In this document: piece after piece, positions 26,295 to 34,882 of the stretch
How the letters are laid out: every line of letters begins with the position of its first letter
Position numbering within the stretch: the stretch's first letter is position 1
Assembly (NCBI RefSeq): GCF_031951985.1
Contig: NZ_JAVLVU010000001.1
Coordinates: 3,968,001 to 4,032,000, forward strand
DNA: 64,000 nucleotides
Reading direction: 5' to 3'
Source: Mucilaginibacter terrae
GTDB lineage: Bacteria > Bacteroidota > Bacteroidia > Sphingobacteriales > Sphingobacteriaceae
Translations under genes and position numbers: made by a program
The notes under the pieces: model-generated
Seen by the model: the letters and a program-made list of their open reading frames with translations, nothing else
What the model was told of the DNA's origin: nothing
Database searches by the model: none

Positions 26295-26362
26295 AAGTAT
26301 CAGACCCGTTTGCCGAATTTATTAAGAAAGTTTGATGTTAACCAAGCATCGGCATAAAAATA

Positions 26363-27052
26363 TTATGCCGATTCAATAAGCGCAGTCAAGGCTTCCTGAT
26401 TAACTACGGCAATGCTTTTTCCGGTTAAGCTTATTGTGTTTTCACTCACCAGTTCGTTAATTACCCTAAAAACAGTTTCGTAGGTTGCACCGGCATATGA
26501 GGCTAAATCCTGCCTGCTAAGATTAATGTTGATCAGGCCGGTATCGGTTATGCCAAATTGATTTTGCAGCTTAAGCAGGGCATCGGCCACGCGGCCTTTT
26601 ACCGGCATATGCGCCAAATCGCGCATGCGGCGTTCAGATACGCGTAACTCGTTGGCAAAAAAGTTAACCAGTTGAAAGGTGAGTTCGGTATTTACCTTGA
26701 GTGTGCTCTCAAAAAACTTCATATCTACATAACACACCACCGAATCTTCTAAAGCCGAGGCCGATATAGGGTATATCAAATCGTCGCCTATACCACGGTG
26801 CCCAAGTATGGCGCCGCCTTTGGCAAAACGTAAAATGAGCTCTTTATCGGCATCCCATTTTTTGTAAACTTTGATGTTGCCGCTGTACACAAAGTAAATC
26901 CCGGTAACCGCGTCGCCTTCTTTAAATACCAATTCGCCCTTTTTAAGTTTAAAATTGGTTTTGTTAGCGCATATAGCCGGACGCCATTCTTCAATGCAAT
27001 TTTGGCACATAAAACAAGTTTGTGCGTCACATATGGCTTTGTTTTTCTTCAT
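26363..27052 (-). CDS. Crp/Fnr family regulator 2, FNR-like with N-terminal Cys cluster
   Basis: 229 residues. The N-terminus holds Cys at 8, 13, 16, 19 and 28 (C-x4-C-x2-C-x2-C-x8-C), and another Cys at 107 in the effector domain. E. coli FNR uses four Cys, three in the N-terminal region and one near residue 122, for a [4Fe-4S] oxygen sensor, so an iron-sulfur sensing role for oxygen or NO is likely. A cNMP-binding fold spans ~30-145 and the HTH lies at ~170-215 (SRQDLASYAGATYETVFRVI). It stands alone; its targets are not evident. Confidence 0.85.
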   Translation of the reverse strand: MKKNKAICDAQTCFMCQNCIEEWRPAICANKTNFKLKKGELVFKEGDAVTGIYFVYSGNIKVYKKWDADKELILRFAKGGAILGHRGIGDDLIYPISASALEDSVVCYVDMKFFESTLKVNTELTFQLVNFFANELRVSERRMRDLAHMPVKGRVADALLKLQNQFGITDTGLININLSRQDLASYAGATYETVFRVINELVSENTISLTGKSIAVVNQEALTALIESA

Positions 27053-27363
27053 TATTAGAAAATAGTATAAAAAATCTTCGATTTAATGTTTAAACAGTCA
27101 ATCGAGCGATAAAAGTAGCGTTTTAATGTATTTTATTAAATATATTCTATATAAAATGATGAAATGTTATAATTTATACAATGTTTTAATGTAAAATATG
27201 GATGTTTTGTTTTAAAATTAGCTAATGTAGTTGGTTTGCGGTGTTATTTATTGGTTTTTGAGGGTAATTTTCAATCGAAAAGCTCCAATTTGCATTGAGT
27301 TACTGCGCCTGATGTGGTAAATGGCAATTTTGTGTTGTAATTAAAAGCTGCTACTTTGCATAC
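27053..27363. other. AT-rich intergenic stretch
   Basis: 311 bp between the divergent FNR-like and DUF4202 genes. It is strongly AT-rich with no coding frame that I trust. A near-match to the -7 box (TACTTTG) lies directly before the DUF4202 ATG. Control elements of both genes must lie here, but I see no clear FNR palindrome. Confidence 0.4.
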
Positions 27364-27957
27364 ATGAGCAAGGCAGATACAGCATTTGAGCTTTTTGATG
27401 AGTATAATAAGCAAGACCCACGCACTTTTGAGTGGGAGGGTACAAGCTATCCGCAGGAATACTTTTTTGCGATAGCATTGTACAACTGGGTGCTTAAACT
27501 CAACCCTGAAGCATCGGAAGAATTGTTGCTTGCCTCGCGCTGCCAGCACATTGGCCGCTGGGAAATACCGCGCGACAGTTACCCTGAAGGCCGCGAGCCT
27601 TACTTAAAATGGCGTAAGGATTTAGCCTTGCACCATGCCGGGGTTGCCGCCGGATTAATGCAACAGGCGGGTTATACACTTGAGGTTATTGAGCGGGTAA
27701 GCCAAATCCTCCTCAAAAAACGCATTAAGGTTGATGCCGATGTGCAAACCATGGAAAACGCGCTGTGCCTGGTATTCCTGGAGTTTCAGTATGAAGATTT
27801 TCGTAAGAAATATGCCCGGGAGCCGGATAAAATGGTGAACATCCTTTACAAATCATTACTCAAGATGGATGCGCATGGGCACGGTTTTGCATTGGGCTTA
27901 AGCTACACCCCGGGCGGACTGGAACTGGTGCAGCAGGCTTTGGCAAAAATGGCTTAA
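27364..27957 (+). CDS. DUF4202 family protein
   Basis: 197 residues, one DUF4202 domain across the full length: ELFDEYNKQDPRTFEWEG, then YNWVLKLNPEASEELLLASRCQHIGRWEIPR, WRKDLALHHAGVAAGLM and VDADVQTMENALCLVFLEFQ. The His residues in RCQHIGRWE and ALHHAG, and the acidic VFLEF segment, recall HD-type metal sites, but this is inference. The family occurs as a lone gene in many bacteria. The LacI regulator starts 15 bp downstream, so the two may share a transcript. Confidence 0.85.
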   Translation: MSKADTAFELFDEYNKQDPRTFEWEGTSYPQEYFFAIALYNWVLKLNPEASEELLLASRCQHIGRWEIPRDSYPEGREPYLKWRKDLALHHAGVAAGLMQQAGYTLEVIERVSQILLKKRIKVDADVQTMENALCLVFLEFQYEDFRKKYAREPDKMVNILYKSLLKMDAHGHGFALGLSYTPGGLELVQQALAKMA

Positions 27958-27972
27958 TGGTGAGGGTGGCAG

Positions 27973-28971
27973 ATGAAAGAGGTAAACATTAAGCAACTGG
28001 CCAAACAGTTAAACCTTGCCGTATCAACCGTATCGAGAGCGTTAAATGATAGTTATGAAATTGGTGCCGAAACCAAGAAACGGGTTCGCGAGCTTGCCCG
28101 GCAATTAAACTATCAGCCCAACCCCAATGCCAGTAACTTGCGCAAACGCAGCAGTAAAACCATTGCGGTAATCATCCCCGAAATTGCCAATAACTTTTTT
28201 ACCCTCGTTATTGATGGCATTGAAGAAATTGCGCAGGAAAATGGCTTTCATGTTTTAATATACATTACCCACGAAAACAATGCTAAAGAGGCAGCTTACT
28301 GCAACCTGCTAAGAAACGGCCGGGTAGACGGTGTTTTAATCTCAATGTCGGGAGAGGTGAATGATATTAGCCACATTAATGCCTTAATAGATAGCAGCAT
28401 CCCACTGGTGTTTTTTGACCGGATATGCGAAGAAGCCAAAACACCTAAAATTACGACCAACGACTACCAGAGCGCCTACGATGGTACCCTTCATTTAATA
28501 AATAAAGGTTGCACGCAAATTGCCTACCTGGGCATATCGCAAACGCACTCCATAGGTAAGGCCCGGTTAACCGGTTATATGGATGCCATGCGTAATAAAG
28601 GCTTGGAGATAAAACCTGATTTTATCATCAAGCAAAGTAACTACCCCCAAATAGAACAGTTGCTGAGCAGCCCCAACAGGCCCCAAGCTATATTTGCCGC
28701 GGTAGAGCAAGCCGCACTGCAATGTTATGAAGTGGCTGCAAAACTCGACCTGAATATCCCCAATGATTTAAAGGTGATCAGTTTTTCGAACCTGCGTACA
28801 GCGCCGCTGCTAAATCCCTCATTAACCACCATCACCCAGCCCGCCTTTGACATAGGCCGCGAAGCCGCTAAAGCATTATTCGGCTTGCTGAAAAAGAAGT
28901 TTAGCTGTATGGAGAATGAAATAATTACGCTTACCTCAACTTTAGTTGAGCGGGAATCGACGGCAGGGTAG
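27973..28971 (+). CDS. LacI family transcriptional regulator
   Basis: 332 residues. HTH at 1-55 (VNIKQLAKQLNLAVSTVSRALND, read in two parts, with the LacI hinge NPNASNLRKR) followed by a periplasmic-binding-protein-like effector domain (~60-332; KTIAVIIPEIANNFFTLVIDGIEE, then VDGVLISMSGE). The sugar it senses is unknown. Convergent uronate genes (mannonate dehydratase and SDR reductase) follow, and a plus-strand 3-keto sugar operon lies beyond, so it could control either; LacI regulators next to uxuA-type genes usually respond to a uronate or hexuronate intermediate. Confidence 0.93.
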   Translation: MKEVNIKQLAKQLNLAVSTVSRALNDSYEIGAETKKRVRELARQLNYQPNPNASNLRKRSSKTIAVIIPEIANNFFTLVIDGIEEIAQENGFHVLIYITHENNAKEAAYCNLLRNGRVDGVLISMSGEVNDISHINALIDSSIPLVFFDRICEEAKTPKITTNDYQSAYDGTLHLINKGCTQIAYLGISQTHSIGKARLTGYMDAMRNKGLEIKPDFIIKQSNYPQIEQLLSSPNRPQAIFAAVEQAALQCYEVAAKLDLNIPNDLKVISFSNLRTAPLLNPSLTTITQPAFDIGREAAKALFGLLKKKFSCMENEIITLTSTLVERESTAG

Positions 28972-29024
28972 TTGTGAAAGAAATGTTGAGCGTGATTTTT
29001 TGATGTGGCAATGGCCTCGTGCGA

Positions 29025-29130
29025 TTCCCCTCTTGAGAGGGGTGGAGGGGTGTGTCATTTTGATATGCATAGTTCAAATGACACACCCCTGCCGACGCTG
29101 AGTCTCGCCCGTCTCCTCTCAAGAGGGGAA
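29025..29130. repeat. Nested inverted repeat between the LacI and uxuA genes
   Basis: Outer arms of 16 bp (29025-29040 and 29115-29130, ttcccctcttgagagg and its complement) and inner arms of 15 bp (29046-29060 and 29076-29090, aggggtgtgtcattt and its complement) are each perfect. It occupies most of the 190-bp gap between two convergent genes and could act as a two-way terminator or be a dispersed repeat of the genome. Confidence 0.75.
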
Positions 29131-29161
29131 AAGGCATTTAAAAAGATTTTTGCCCGAAGTC

Positions 29162-30346
29162 TTATTGTAAACTCCTGATAATCCCCAGCTCCAAACCACG
29201 CAGCTCGGCCAAACCCCTGAGGCGGCCGATGGCCGAGTAACCCGGATTGGTTTTCTTTTTCAAATCGTCGAGCATTTTGTGGCCATGATCGGGGCGGAAA
29301 GGCATACGCAGGTCTTTGCGGCCATCGAGTTTGCGGCGGTTTTGTTCTTCAACCAGGGCTTTCATCACGGCATACATATCTACATCGCCATCCAAATGGT
29401 CGGCTTCGTGAAAATTGCCCTCACTGTCGCGGCGGGTACTGCGCAGGTGAATGAAGTGTATACGGTGACCCAGGCGTTGAACCATGCCCGCTAAATCATT
29501 GTCTTCGCGCACGCCAAACGAGCCGGTGCAGTAGGTAAGTCCGTTGTTATGCGATGGCACGGCGGCGTAAAGTTCGTTAATATCGGCCTCGGTACTCACC
29601 ACGCGTGGTAAACCTAAAATAGGGTACGGCGGATCATCGGGGTGAATGCACATGAGTACACCAGCCTCCTCTGCTGCCGGGATAACTTCTCTTAAAAAAC
29701 TAAACAGGTTGGCTTTTAACTCATTTGGGCCAATGCCATTATAGCCTTCCAAAACCTTTAAAAATTGCTCTACCGTATAACCTTCTTCTGAGCCGGGTAA
29801 ACCTGCTATAATGTTTTTTACGAGGATGGTTTTGTCTTCTTCGCTCAGGTTTTTTAAGTATGCGGCGGCTTTTTCTTTTTGTTCGGCCGAGTAGCTTTCC
29901 TCTGCACCCGGGCGTTTTAAAATGTATAGCTCAAATGCCGCAAAAGCAGCTGCTTCAAAACGCAGGGCTGTCGAGCCGTCGGGCATTTCATAATCGAGGT
30001 TGGTGCGGGTCCAGTCTAAAACCGGCATAAAGTTGTAGCACACAATATCAATACCGAAAGCACCCAGGTTTTTGATGGATTGCTTGTAGTTATCAATGTA
30101 TTGCTGGTAATTGCCCGTGCGTTTCTTAATATCCTCGTGTACCGGTACGCTCTCCACTACCGACCAGGTTAAACCGGCTTCTTCAATAATGGCTTTGCGT
30201 TTGTTAATTTCTTCAACCTCCCATACCGTACCGTTGGGTACATGGTGTAATGCCGAAACTATGCCAGTTGCCCCGGCTTGTTTTATATCTGATAATGATA
30301 CCGGGTCGTTTGGCCCGTACCACCGCCATGTTTGTTCTAAACTCAT
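29162..30346 (-). CDS. uxuA: Mannonate dehydratase
   Basis: 394 residues, as in E. coli UxuA (394). It dehydrates D-mannonate to 2-keto-3-deoxygluconate in hexuronate breakdown. TIM-barrel signatures: LEQTWRWYGPNDPVSL at the start, GIVSALHHVPNGTVW, CIHPDDPPYPILGLPRVV (metal ligands), FIHLRSTRRDSEGNFHEADH, and MPFRPDHGHKMLDDL near the end, with the conserved HGH. Cytoplasmic. The SDR reductase gene lies 51 bp upstream on the same strand, forming a two-gene uronate unit. Confidence 0.95.
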   Translation of the reverse strand: MSLEQTWRWYGPNDPVSLSDIKQAGATGIVSALHHVPNGTVWEVEEINKRKAIIEEAGLTWSVVESVPVHEDIKKRTGNYQQYIDNYKQSIKNLGAFGIDIVCYNFMPVLDWTRTNLDYEMPDGSTALRFEAAAFAAFELYILKRPGAEESYSAEQKEKAAAYLKNLSEEDKTILVKNIIAGLPGSEEGYTVEQFLKVLEGYNGIGPNELKANLFSFLREVIPAAEEAGVLMCIHPDDPPYPILGLPRVVSTEADINELYAAVPSHNNGLTYCTGSFGVREDNDLAGMVQRLGHRIHFIHLRSTRRDSEGNFHEADHLDGDVDMYAVMKALVEEQNRRKLDGRKDLRMPFRPDHGHKMLDDLKKKTNPGYSAIGRLRGLAELRGLELGIIRSLQ

Positions 30347-30397
30347 GTCGTTATATTTAAGTATTTGGTTTATTTAAATCGAATATCGGTATAAAAA

Positions 30398-31237
30398 TTA
30401 AACGCCGCTAAACGCGCTGAAGCCGCCGTCAATAGATACTACCACGCCGGTTACAAATTTCGAACCTTCGCCACAAAGCCAAAGCAGGGTGCCGGTTAAA
30501 TCATCGGGTTCGCCAAAACGGCCCATCGGGGTATGTTCCAATATGGTATTGCCGCGTGGGGTAAGGCTGCCATCGGTATTGGTAAGCAGGGTGCGGTTTT
30601 GCTCGGTTAAAAAGAAACCCGGAGCCAGTGCATTTACCCTGATGCCGGTTTTGGCAAAGTGTACGGCAAGCCACTGGGTAAAATTCGAAATAGCGGCTTT
30701 TGCGCCACTATACGCCGGTATTTTGGTTAAAGGCTTAAACGCGTTCATCGATGATATATTGATGATGGTTGAACCCTCACGCCCGATCATATCTTTGGCA
30801 AATACCTGGGTAGGTAACAAACTGCCAATAAAGTTAAGCTCGAAAACAAATTTTATCCCCTCCGGGTCGAGGTCGAAAAAGGTTTTGAGGTCTTCGCCGG
30901 CATTCAGGTCGTCTATTTCAAAAAAAGGTTTTGAGGTAGTACCTTTTGGGTGGTTACCACCGGCACCATTAATTAATATATTGCATAAGCCCAGTTCTAT
31001 ATTAATCATTTCGCGGGCAGCATGTAAGCTTGCTTTATCTAATACATTGCAGGCAACGCCAATGGCCTGGCCGCCCAGTTGTTTAATTTCGTTGGCTACT
31101 ACGTCGGCGTTCTCGGCTTTTAAATCGAGCACGGCAATTTTAGCGCCTTTTGCTGCTAATGCCTTGGCCATGGTGCTGCACAACACGCCGCCCGCACCGG
31201 TAATAACGGCTACTTTACCCAAAAAATCTGATTCCAT
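30398..31237 (-). CDS. SDR-family fructuronate/mannonate oxidoreductase
   Basis: 279 residues, classical short-chain dehydrogenase: Rossmann motif ITGAGGVLCSTMAKAL, NINGAGG-type strand (ILINGAGGNHPKGTTS), catalytic Ser in INISSMNAF and YxxxK in PAYSGAKAAISNF. The long insert FFEIDDLNAGEDLKTFFDLD is typical of the SDR-type D-mannonate oxidoreductases that pair with uxuA in Bacteroidota and replace UxuB. It should reduce fructuronate to mannonate with NAD(P)H. The name is based on context and this insert; it could act on a related hexulosonate. Confidence 0.8.
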   Translation of the reverse strand: MESDFLGKVAVITGAGGVLCSTMAKALAAKGAKIAVLDLKAENADVVANEIKQLGGQAIGVACNVLDKASLHAAREMINIELGLCNILINGAGGNHPKGTTSKPFFEIDDLNAGEDLKTFFDLDPEGIKFVFELNFIGSLLPTQVFAKDMIGREGSTIINISSMNAFKPLTKIPAYSGAKAAISNFTQWLAVHFAKTGIRVNALAPGFFLTEQNRTLLTNTDGSLTPRGNTILEHTPMGRFGEPDDLTGTLLWLCGEGSKFVTGVVVSIDGGFSAFSGV

Positions 31238-31565
31238 TTTTGATTGATATTGAGGTTCAAATCTGATGAATAATCAAATTCAAATTTCGGTTGGGGCCGG
31301 ATTTATTTACGGAAACGATTTCGGGAAGTGGTATAAATGTTCAATCCTTTGTCAATTTGTCTCAAAATAAACATCATATGTTCAATGTTTATTTTCAACC
31401 AATTAATTTTTGTTTCTTACAGCGCAATGGTATCGCAAATGTTACTTATTAACTTTTGGTTTATATCTTGTTTTACAGAATAACTTCGATATTTGAGTGC
31501 CAGCCCGTTACCTAAAATTGGGCAAAACCAATTATACTGTACATTATACATTAACCTTTATACAA
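31238..31565. other. Intergenic region between the uronate unit and the 3-keto sugar operon
   Basis: 328 bp. The regulation of two divergent operons must be encoded here. The site ggaaacgatttcgg at 31311-31324 has the AAACGATTT centre seen in LacI-type operators but is imperfectly symmetric, so it is a weak candidate. No full -33/-7 pair is convincing. No coding frame is supported. Confidence 0.35.
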
Positions 31566-32924
31566 ATGATGGAGAACTCTCGTCGTCAATTTATCAGGAA
31601 AGCTGGCATTGCCGGTGCCGGCGTATTGCTAAGCAAAACCGGTTGGAGCGCCAAAAGTTACAAACGTATTATAGGCGCTAACGATCGTGTGCGCGTGGGC
31701 GTTGTGGGTTTTTCTGACCGTCACCGCAGCTCGCATATGCCTTGTTTTATGAACCACTGCAAAGAACTTAACTTTGAAGTAGTGGCTGTGTCTGACATCT
31801 GGAAGACCCGACGAGAACAAGGCGCTGCCATGTGGAAGGAAAAGATGCAGAATGATGTAAAAGCTTTCCGTAATAATGATGAGTTGTATAGCAGTAAAAT
31901 GGTTGATGCCGTATTTATAGGCACTGCCGATTTTCAGCACGCCCTGCATACCATTGAGGCGGTAAGAGCCGGTTGTGATGCCTACGTGGAAAAGCCCTTT
32001 GCCGAAACCATGGAGGACAATAAGGCCGCCCTTAAAGCCGTAAAGGAAACCGGTAAAATAGTGCAGATAGGTTCGCAGCGTCGTAGCGGCACCAATTATC
32101 ATGCGGCTAACGAGTTTATTAAATCGGGCAAGTTTGGACCAATAACCATGGTTGAATTAACCTGGAACGTAAACCAGCCCGGTCGCTGGCGCAGGCCCGA
32201 GTTATTGCCTTTGTTAAAAGAAGAAGATACCGATTGGAAACGCTTTTTAATGAACCGTCCGTTCGAGAAATTCGACCCGCGAATTTATTTGGAGTATCGC
32301 CTGTTTTGGCCGTATTCATCTGGCTTACCCGGCCAATGGATGAGCCACCAGATCGACACCGTACACTGGTTCAGCGGCTTAAAACATCCCCGCAGCGTGG
32401 TAGCCAACGGCGGCATTTACCAATGGAAAGATGGTCGCCGTAATTGGGACACCATTATGGCCGCGTTTGATTACGGTCCGCTGGATGATATGAGCAAAGG
32501 GTTCCAGGTAACATTCGGCTCGCGCATGCACAATGGCGATGAGCACCCGGCAGAGATCTATTACTCAAACGGCGGGGAGTTGAACCTCATCACCAACAAA
32601 ATATCACCCAAAGGCGGCTTAACGCAAAGAGCGGCAGCGGCTATGGGCATGCAGGCAAACCTGTTGCCCGAAGTAAGTTTGGATAACAGCGAACAGGTGG
32701 TGGCATCGGCCAATACCGGCGGCGATAAGTTGACCTCAAACCACGTGCGCAACTGGATGGAATGCGTACGCAGCCGTAAACAACCTAACGCACCTGTTGA
32801 AGCTGGTTACAGCCACAGTATTGCCAACATCATGACCACCGCCGCGGCCCACACCGGCTCAAAAGCAACGTTTGATGAAAAGGCACAGGAGGTTATGGTT
32901 AATGGTAAAGTATTTAAATATTAA
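31566..32924 (+). CDS. Gfo/Idh/MocA oxidoreductase 1, Tat-exported
   Basis: 452 residues from the ATG at 31566 (or 31569); the longer frame starts with GTG. Twin-arginine leader SRRQFIRKAGIAGAG at residues 4-18, so it is probably folded with its nicotinamide cofactor and sent to the periplasm. The Rossmann domain runs from ~44 (VRVGVVGFSDRH) and includes the catalytic EKP in YVEKPFAET and VQIGSQRRSG; the C-terminal alpha/beta domain carries the QIDTVHWFSG histidine region. It starts the plus-strand sugar operon. Family members in this context oxidise C3 of sugars to 3-keto glycosides. Substrate inferred, not shown. Confidence 0.85.
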   Translation: MMENSRRQFIRKAGIAGAGVLLSKTGWSAKSYKRIIGANDRVRVGVVGFSDRHRSSHMPCFMNHCKELNFEVVAVSDIWKTRREQGAAMWKEKMQNDVKAFRNNDELYSSKMVDAVFIGTADFQHALHTIEAVRAGCDAYVEKPFAETMEDNKAALKAVKETGKIVQIGSQRRSGTNYHAANEFIKSGKFGPITMVELTWNVNQPGRWRRPELLPLLKEEDTDWKRFLMNRPFEKFDPRIYLEYRLFWPYSSGLPGQWMSHQIDTVHWFSGLKHPRSVVANGGIYQWKDGRRNWDTIMAAFDYGPLDDMSKGFQVTFGSRMHNGDEHPAEIYYSNGGELNLITNKISPKGGLTQRAAAAMGMQANLLPEVSLDNSEQVVASANTGGDKLTSNHVRNWMECVRSRKQPNAPVEAGYSHSIANIMTTAAAHTGSKATFDEKAQEVMVNGKVFKY

Positions 32925-32929
32925 TAACC

Positions 32930-33970
32930 ATGATGAAAGCCAGGTTTTTAGGTTGTTTAGCCATTACGTCGGTATTATCATTAAGTGTTAAGGCTCAAAA
33001 TGAGCCGGTTACTGTTAAGCGAAACGATCAACAAAAGAAAGTTGAAGTGCTGATAGGGGGCAAGCCTTTTACAACATTTATGTACCCCGATACGCTGGAG
33101 AAACCTTTTTTGTACCCCATAACTACTGCCACCGGTACCGAAATTACAAGAGGGTTTCCACTTAATCCTAAACCGGGCGACCCAACCGACCACCCACATC
33201 ATATTGGGCTGTGGTTTAACTTTGAAAATGTAAACGGGCTTGATTTCTGGAATAACTCTTACGCTATACCCGCCGCCCGCAAAAACCAGTACGGTTGGAT
33301 CAAAACGCAAAAAGTTACCGAAGCTAAAGGCGGCACCAAAGGTGTTGTGGCTTATGATGCTAACTGGACCAACCAGGTAGGTGATGTAATACTGAACGAA
33401 ACCACCCGGTTTGAATTTAGCGGCAATAACAATCAACGGATAATTGACCGCGTTACCACGCTTAAAGCTGTACAAAAAGCTGTTTTTACCGATGTTAAAG
33501 ATGGTATGCTGGGCCTGCGCCTGGCACATGAGCTGCAAATGCCAACTACTAAAGACGAAAAGTTTACCGATAACAAAGGCATTGTTACCGTTGTAAAAGG
33601 CGGAACCGATAAAGTGCCCACCGGCAACTACCTCACCAGCGAGGGTAAAACCGGGGATGCCGCCTGGAGCACCCGTGGCGTATGGTGTAAGGTGTACGGC
33701 AAAATGGGTGCCGATTCGGTAAGCGTTGCCATTATCGATCATCCGGGTAATCCTAATTATCCTACCTTTTGGCACGCACGCGGATACGGCTTGTTTGCCG
33801 CAAACCCGCTGGGCGAAAAGGTATTTACAAACGGCAAGTCTGAAAAAAACCTGACGCTTAAACCCGGCGAATCGGCAACGTTTAAATACAGGATCGTGAT
33901 CGAGAACGGCAAGCAAACATTAAGCACTGCTCTGCTGAATAGCATGGCGGGTAGTTTTGGTAAAAAATAG
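32930..33970 (+). CDS. PmoA-type DUF6807 exported protein
   Basis: 346 residues with a signal peptide (1-22, ending VKAQ). Typical DUF6807/PmoA phrases: GGKPFTTFMYPDTLEKPFLYP, read in parts, then TGTEITRGFPLNP, GDPTDHPHHIGLWFNF and HPGNPNYPTFWHARGYGLFA. The HPHHIGLWF stretch and the late HARGYGL are conserved and may bind a ligand. The family is a beta-sandwich protein often coded beside Gfo/Idh/MocA oxidoreductases in Bacteroidota sugar loci; its reaction is not known to me. It starts 5 bp after the oxidoreductase stop, so it is in the same operon. Confidence 0.82.
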   Translation: MMKARFLGCLAITSVLSLSVKAQNEPVTVKRNDQQKKVEVLIGGKPFTTFMYPDTLEKPFLYPITTATGTEITRGFPLNPKPGDPTDHPHHIGLWFNFENVNGLDFWNNSYAIPAARKNQYGWIKTQKVTEAKGGTKGVVAYDANWTNQVGDVILNETTRFEFSGNNNQRIIDRVTTLKAVQKAVFTDVKDGMLGLRLAHELQMPTTKDEKFTDNKGIVTVVKGGTDKVPTGNYLTSEGKTGDAAWSTRGVWCKVYGKMGADSVSVAIIDHPGNPNYPTFWHARGYGLFAANPLGEKVFTNGKSEKNLTLKPGESATFKYRIVIENGKQTLSTALLNSMAGSFGKK

Positions 33971-33989
33971 CATCCTTAACTTATCTATA

Positions 33990-34865
33990 ATGAAAAACCT
34001 CTTATATAAAATGGCATTGCTAACCGGCTTCATGTTAAGCGGCTGGTTGCCAAACCGTGCAATAGCGCAGGATAAAAAACTGCTCTTCCCCGAAGCGCCG
34101 GGCATCGTATCGTTTACCTATCGTAATCAGTTTGCCAAGGATGTGCCTGGTACGCTGGATATGATTAAAGCCAACGGCATTACCGATATTGAGTTTTCGA
34201 ACTTGTTTAACCAAAAGCCCGAAGACTTGAAGCGTATGCTTGATGAACGTGGTTTGAAATGCTCATCGTACGGCGTGAGCTGGGAAGCCCTCACCGGTAA
34301 AACCGACGAGGTGGCGGCCGCAGCCAAAGCTTTGGGTGCTCAGTTTGTTCGCGTAGCAAATATTCCGCATGCTAAAGGCTCATTTACTTTAGATAACGCC
34401 AAAATGGCCATTGCCGAATTTAGTCGGGTGGGGAAGATATTAAAAGACAAATATGATCTGGAGTTTATTTACCATAACCACGGTTTTGAGTTTGAGCCTT
34501 ACGAGGGCGGTACGCTGTACGATTACATCGTAAAAAATACCGACCCTAAATATGTGAGCTTTGAGCTGGATATCCTTTGGGCATTCTTCCCCGGTCAGGA
34601 CCCGGCCAAGTTACTGAGCACCTACCCAACACGCTACCGTGCCCTGCATTTAAAAGATTTGAAAAAAGGCGTAGCCGGTAATAATTCAGGCGGCACCGAT
34701 CAAAATAACGATGTAGTTTTAGGCACCGGGCAAATTGATATTCCGGCTGTTTTAAAGGCCGCGCGTAAAGCGGGCGTTAAACATTATTACATTGAAGATG
34801 AAAGCAGTGGCTCGGTTGAGCAGGTGCCACAAAGCATTAAATACATCAACAGTTTAAAGAAATAA
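33990..34865 (+). CDS. Sugar phosphate isomerase/epimerase-like TIM barrel protein, exported
   Basis: 291 residues from the ATG at 33990; upstream codons in this frame overlap the DUF6807 gene. Signal peptide ~1-27 (ending AIAQ). The xylose-isomerase-like AP_endonuc_2 barrel shows FVRVANIPHAKG, the metal-ligand region EFIYHNHGFEFEPYEGG, SFELDILWAFFPGQDP, ALHLKDLKKG and a closing HYYIEDES. Equivalent genes in the Bacteroides BT2156-type cluster lie beside a DUF1080 gene, which is the situation here. It probably acts on the 3-keto or enol sugar made by its neighbours, in the periplasm. A 17-bp gap leads to the DUF1080 gene. Confidence 0.82.
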   Translation: MKNLLYKMALLTGFMLSGWLPNRAIAQDKKLLFPEAPGIVSFTYRNQFAKDVPGTLDMIKANGITDIEFSNLFNQKPEDLKRMLDERGLKCSSYGVSWEALTGKTDEVAAAAKALGAQFVRVANIPHAKGSFTLDNAKMAIAEFSRVGKILKDKYDLEFIYHNHGFEFEPYEGGTLYDYIVKNTDPKYVSFELDILWAFFPGQDPAKLLSTYPTRYRALHLKDLKKGVAGNNSGGTDQNNDVVLGTGQIDIPAVLKAARKAGVKHYYIEDESSGSVEQVPQSIKYINSLKK

Positions 34866-34882
34866 CAAACATTACACATATC

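Noticed and set aside
30489..31247. A 252-codon plus-strand frame
   Set aside because: Antisense to the SDR gene, which has all the catalytic residues.
31311..31324. LacI operator between the uronate and 3-keto operons
   Set aside because: The site has the right centre but poor symmetry and is a single copy, so it is kept only as a weak note and not called as a feature of its own.
33600..33690. A possible flavinylation motif in the DUF6807 protein (GKTGDAAWS)
   Set aside because: It does not fit Dxx(S/T)GA(S/T); only the second Gfo/Idh/MocA protein in the operon has a full match.
32981..33916. A 311-codon minus-strand frame
   Set aside because: Antisense to the DUF6807 gene, whose signal peptide and conserved motifs are all in the plus frame.
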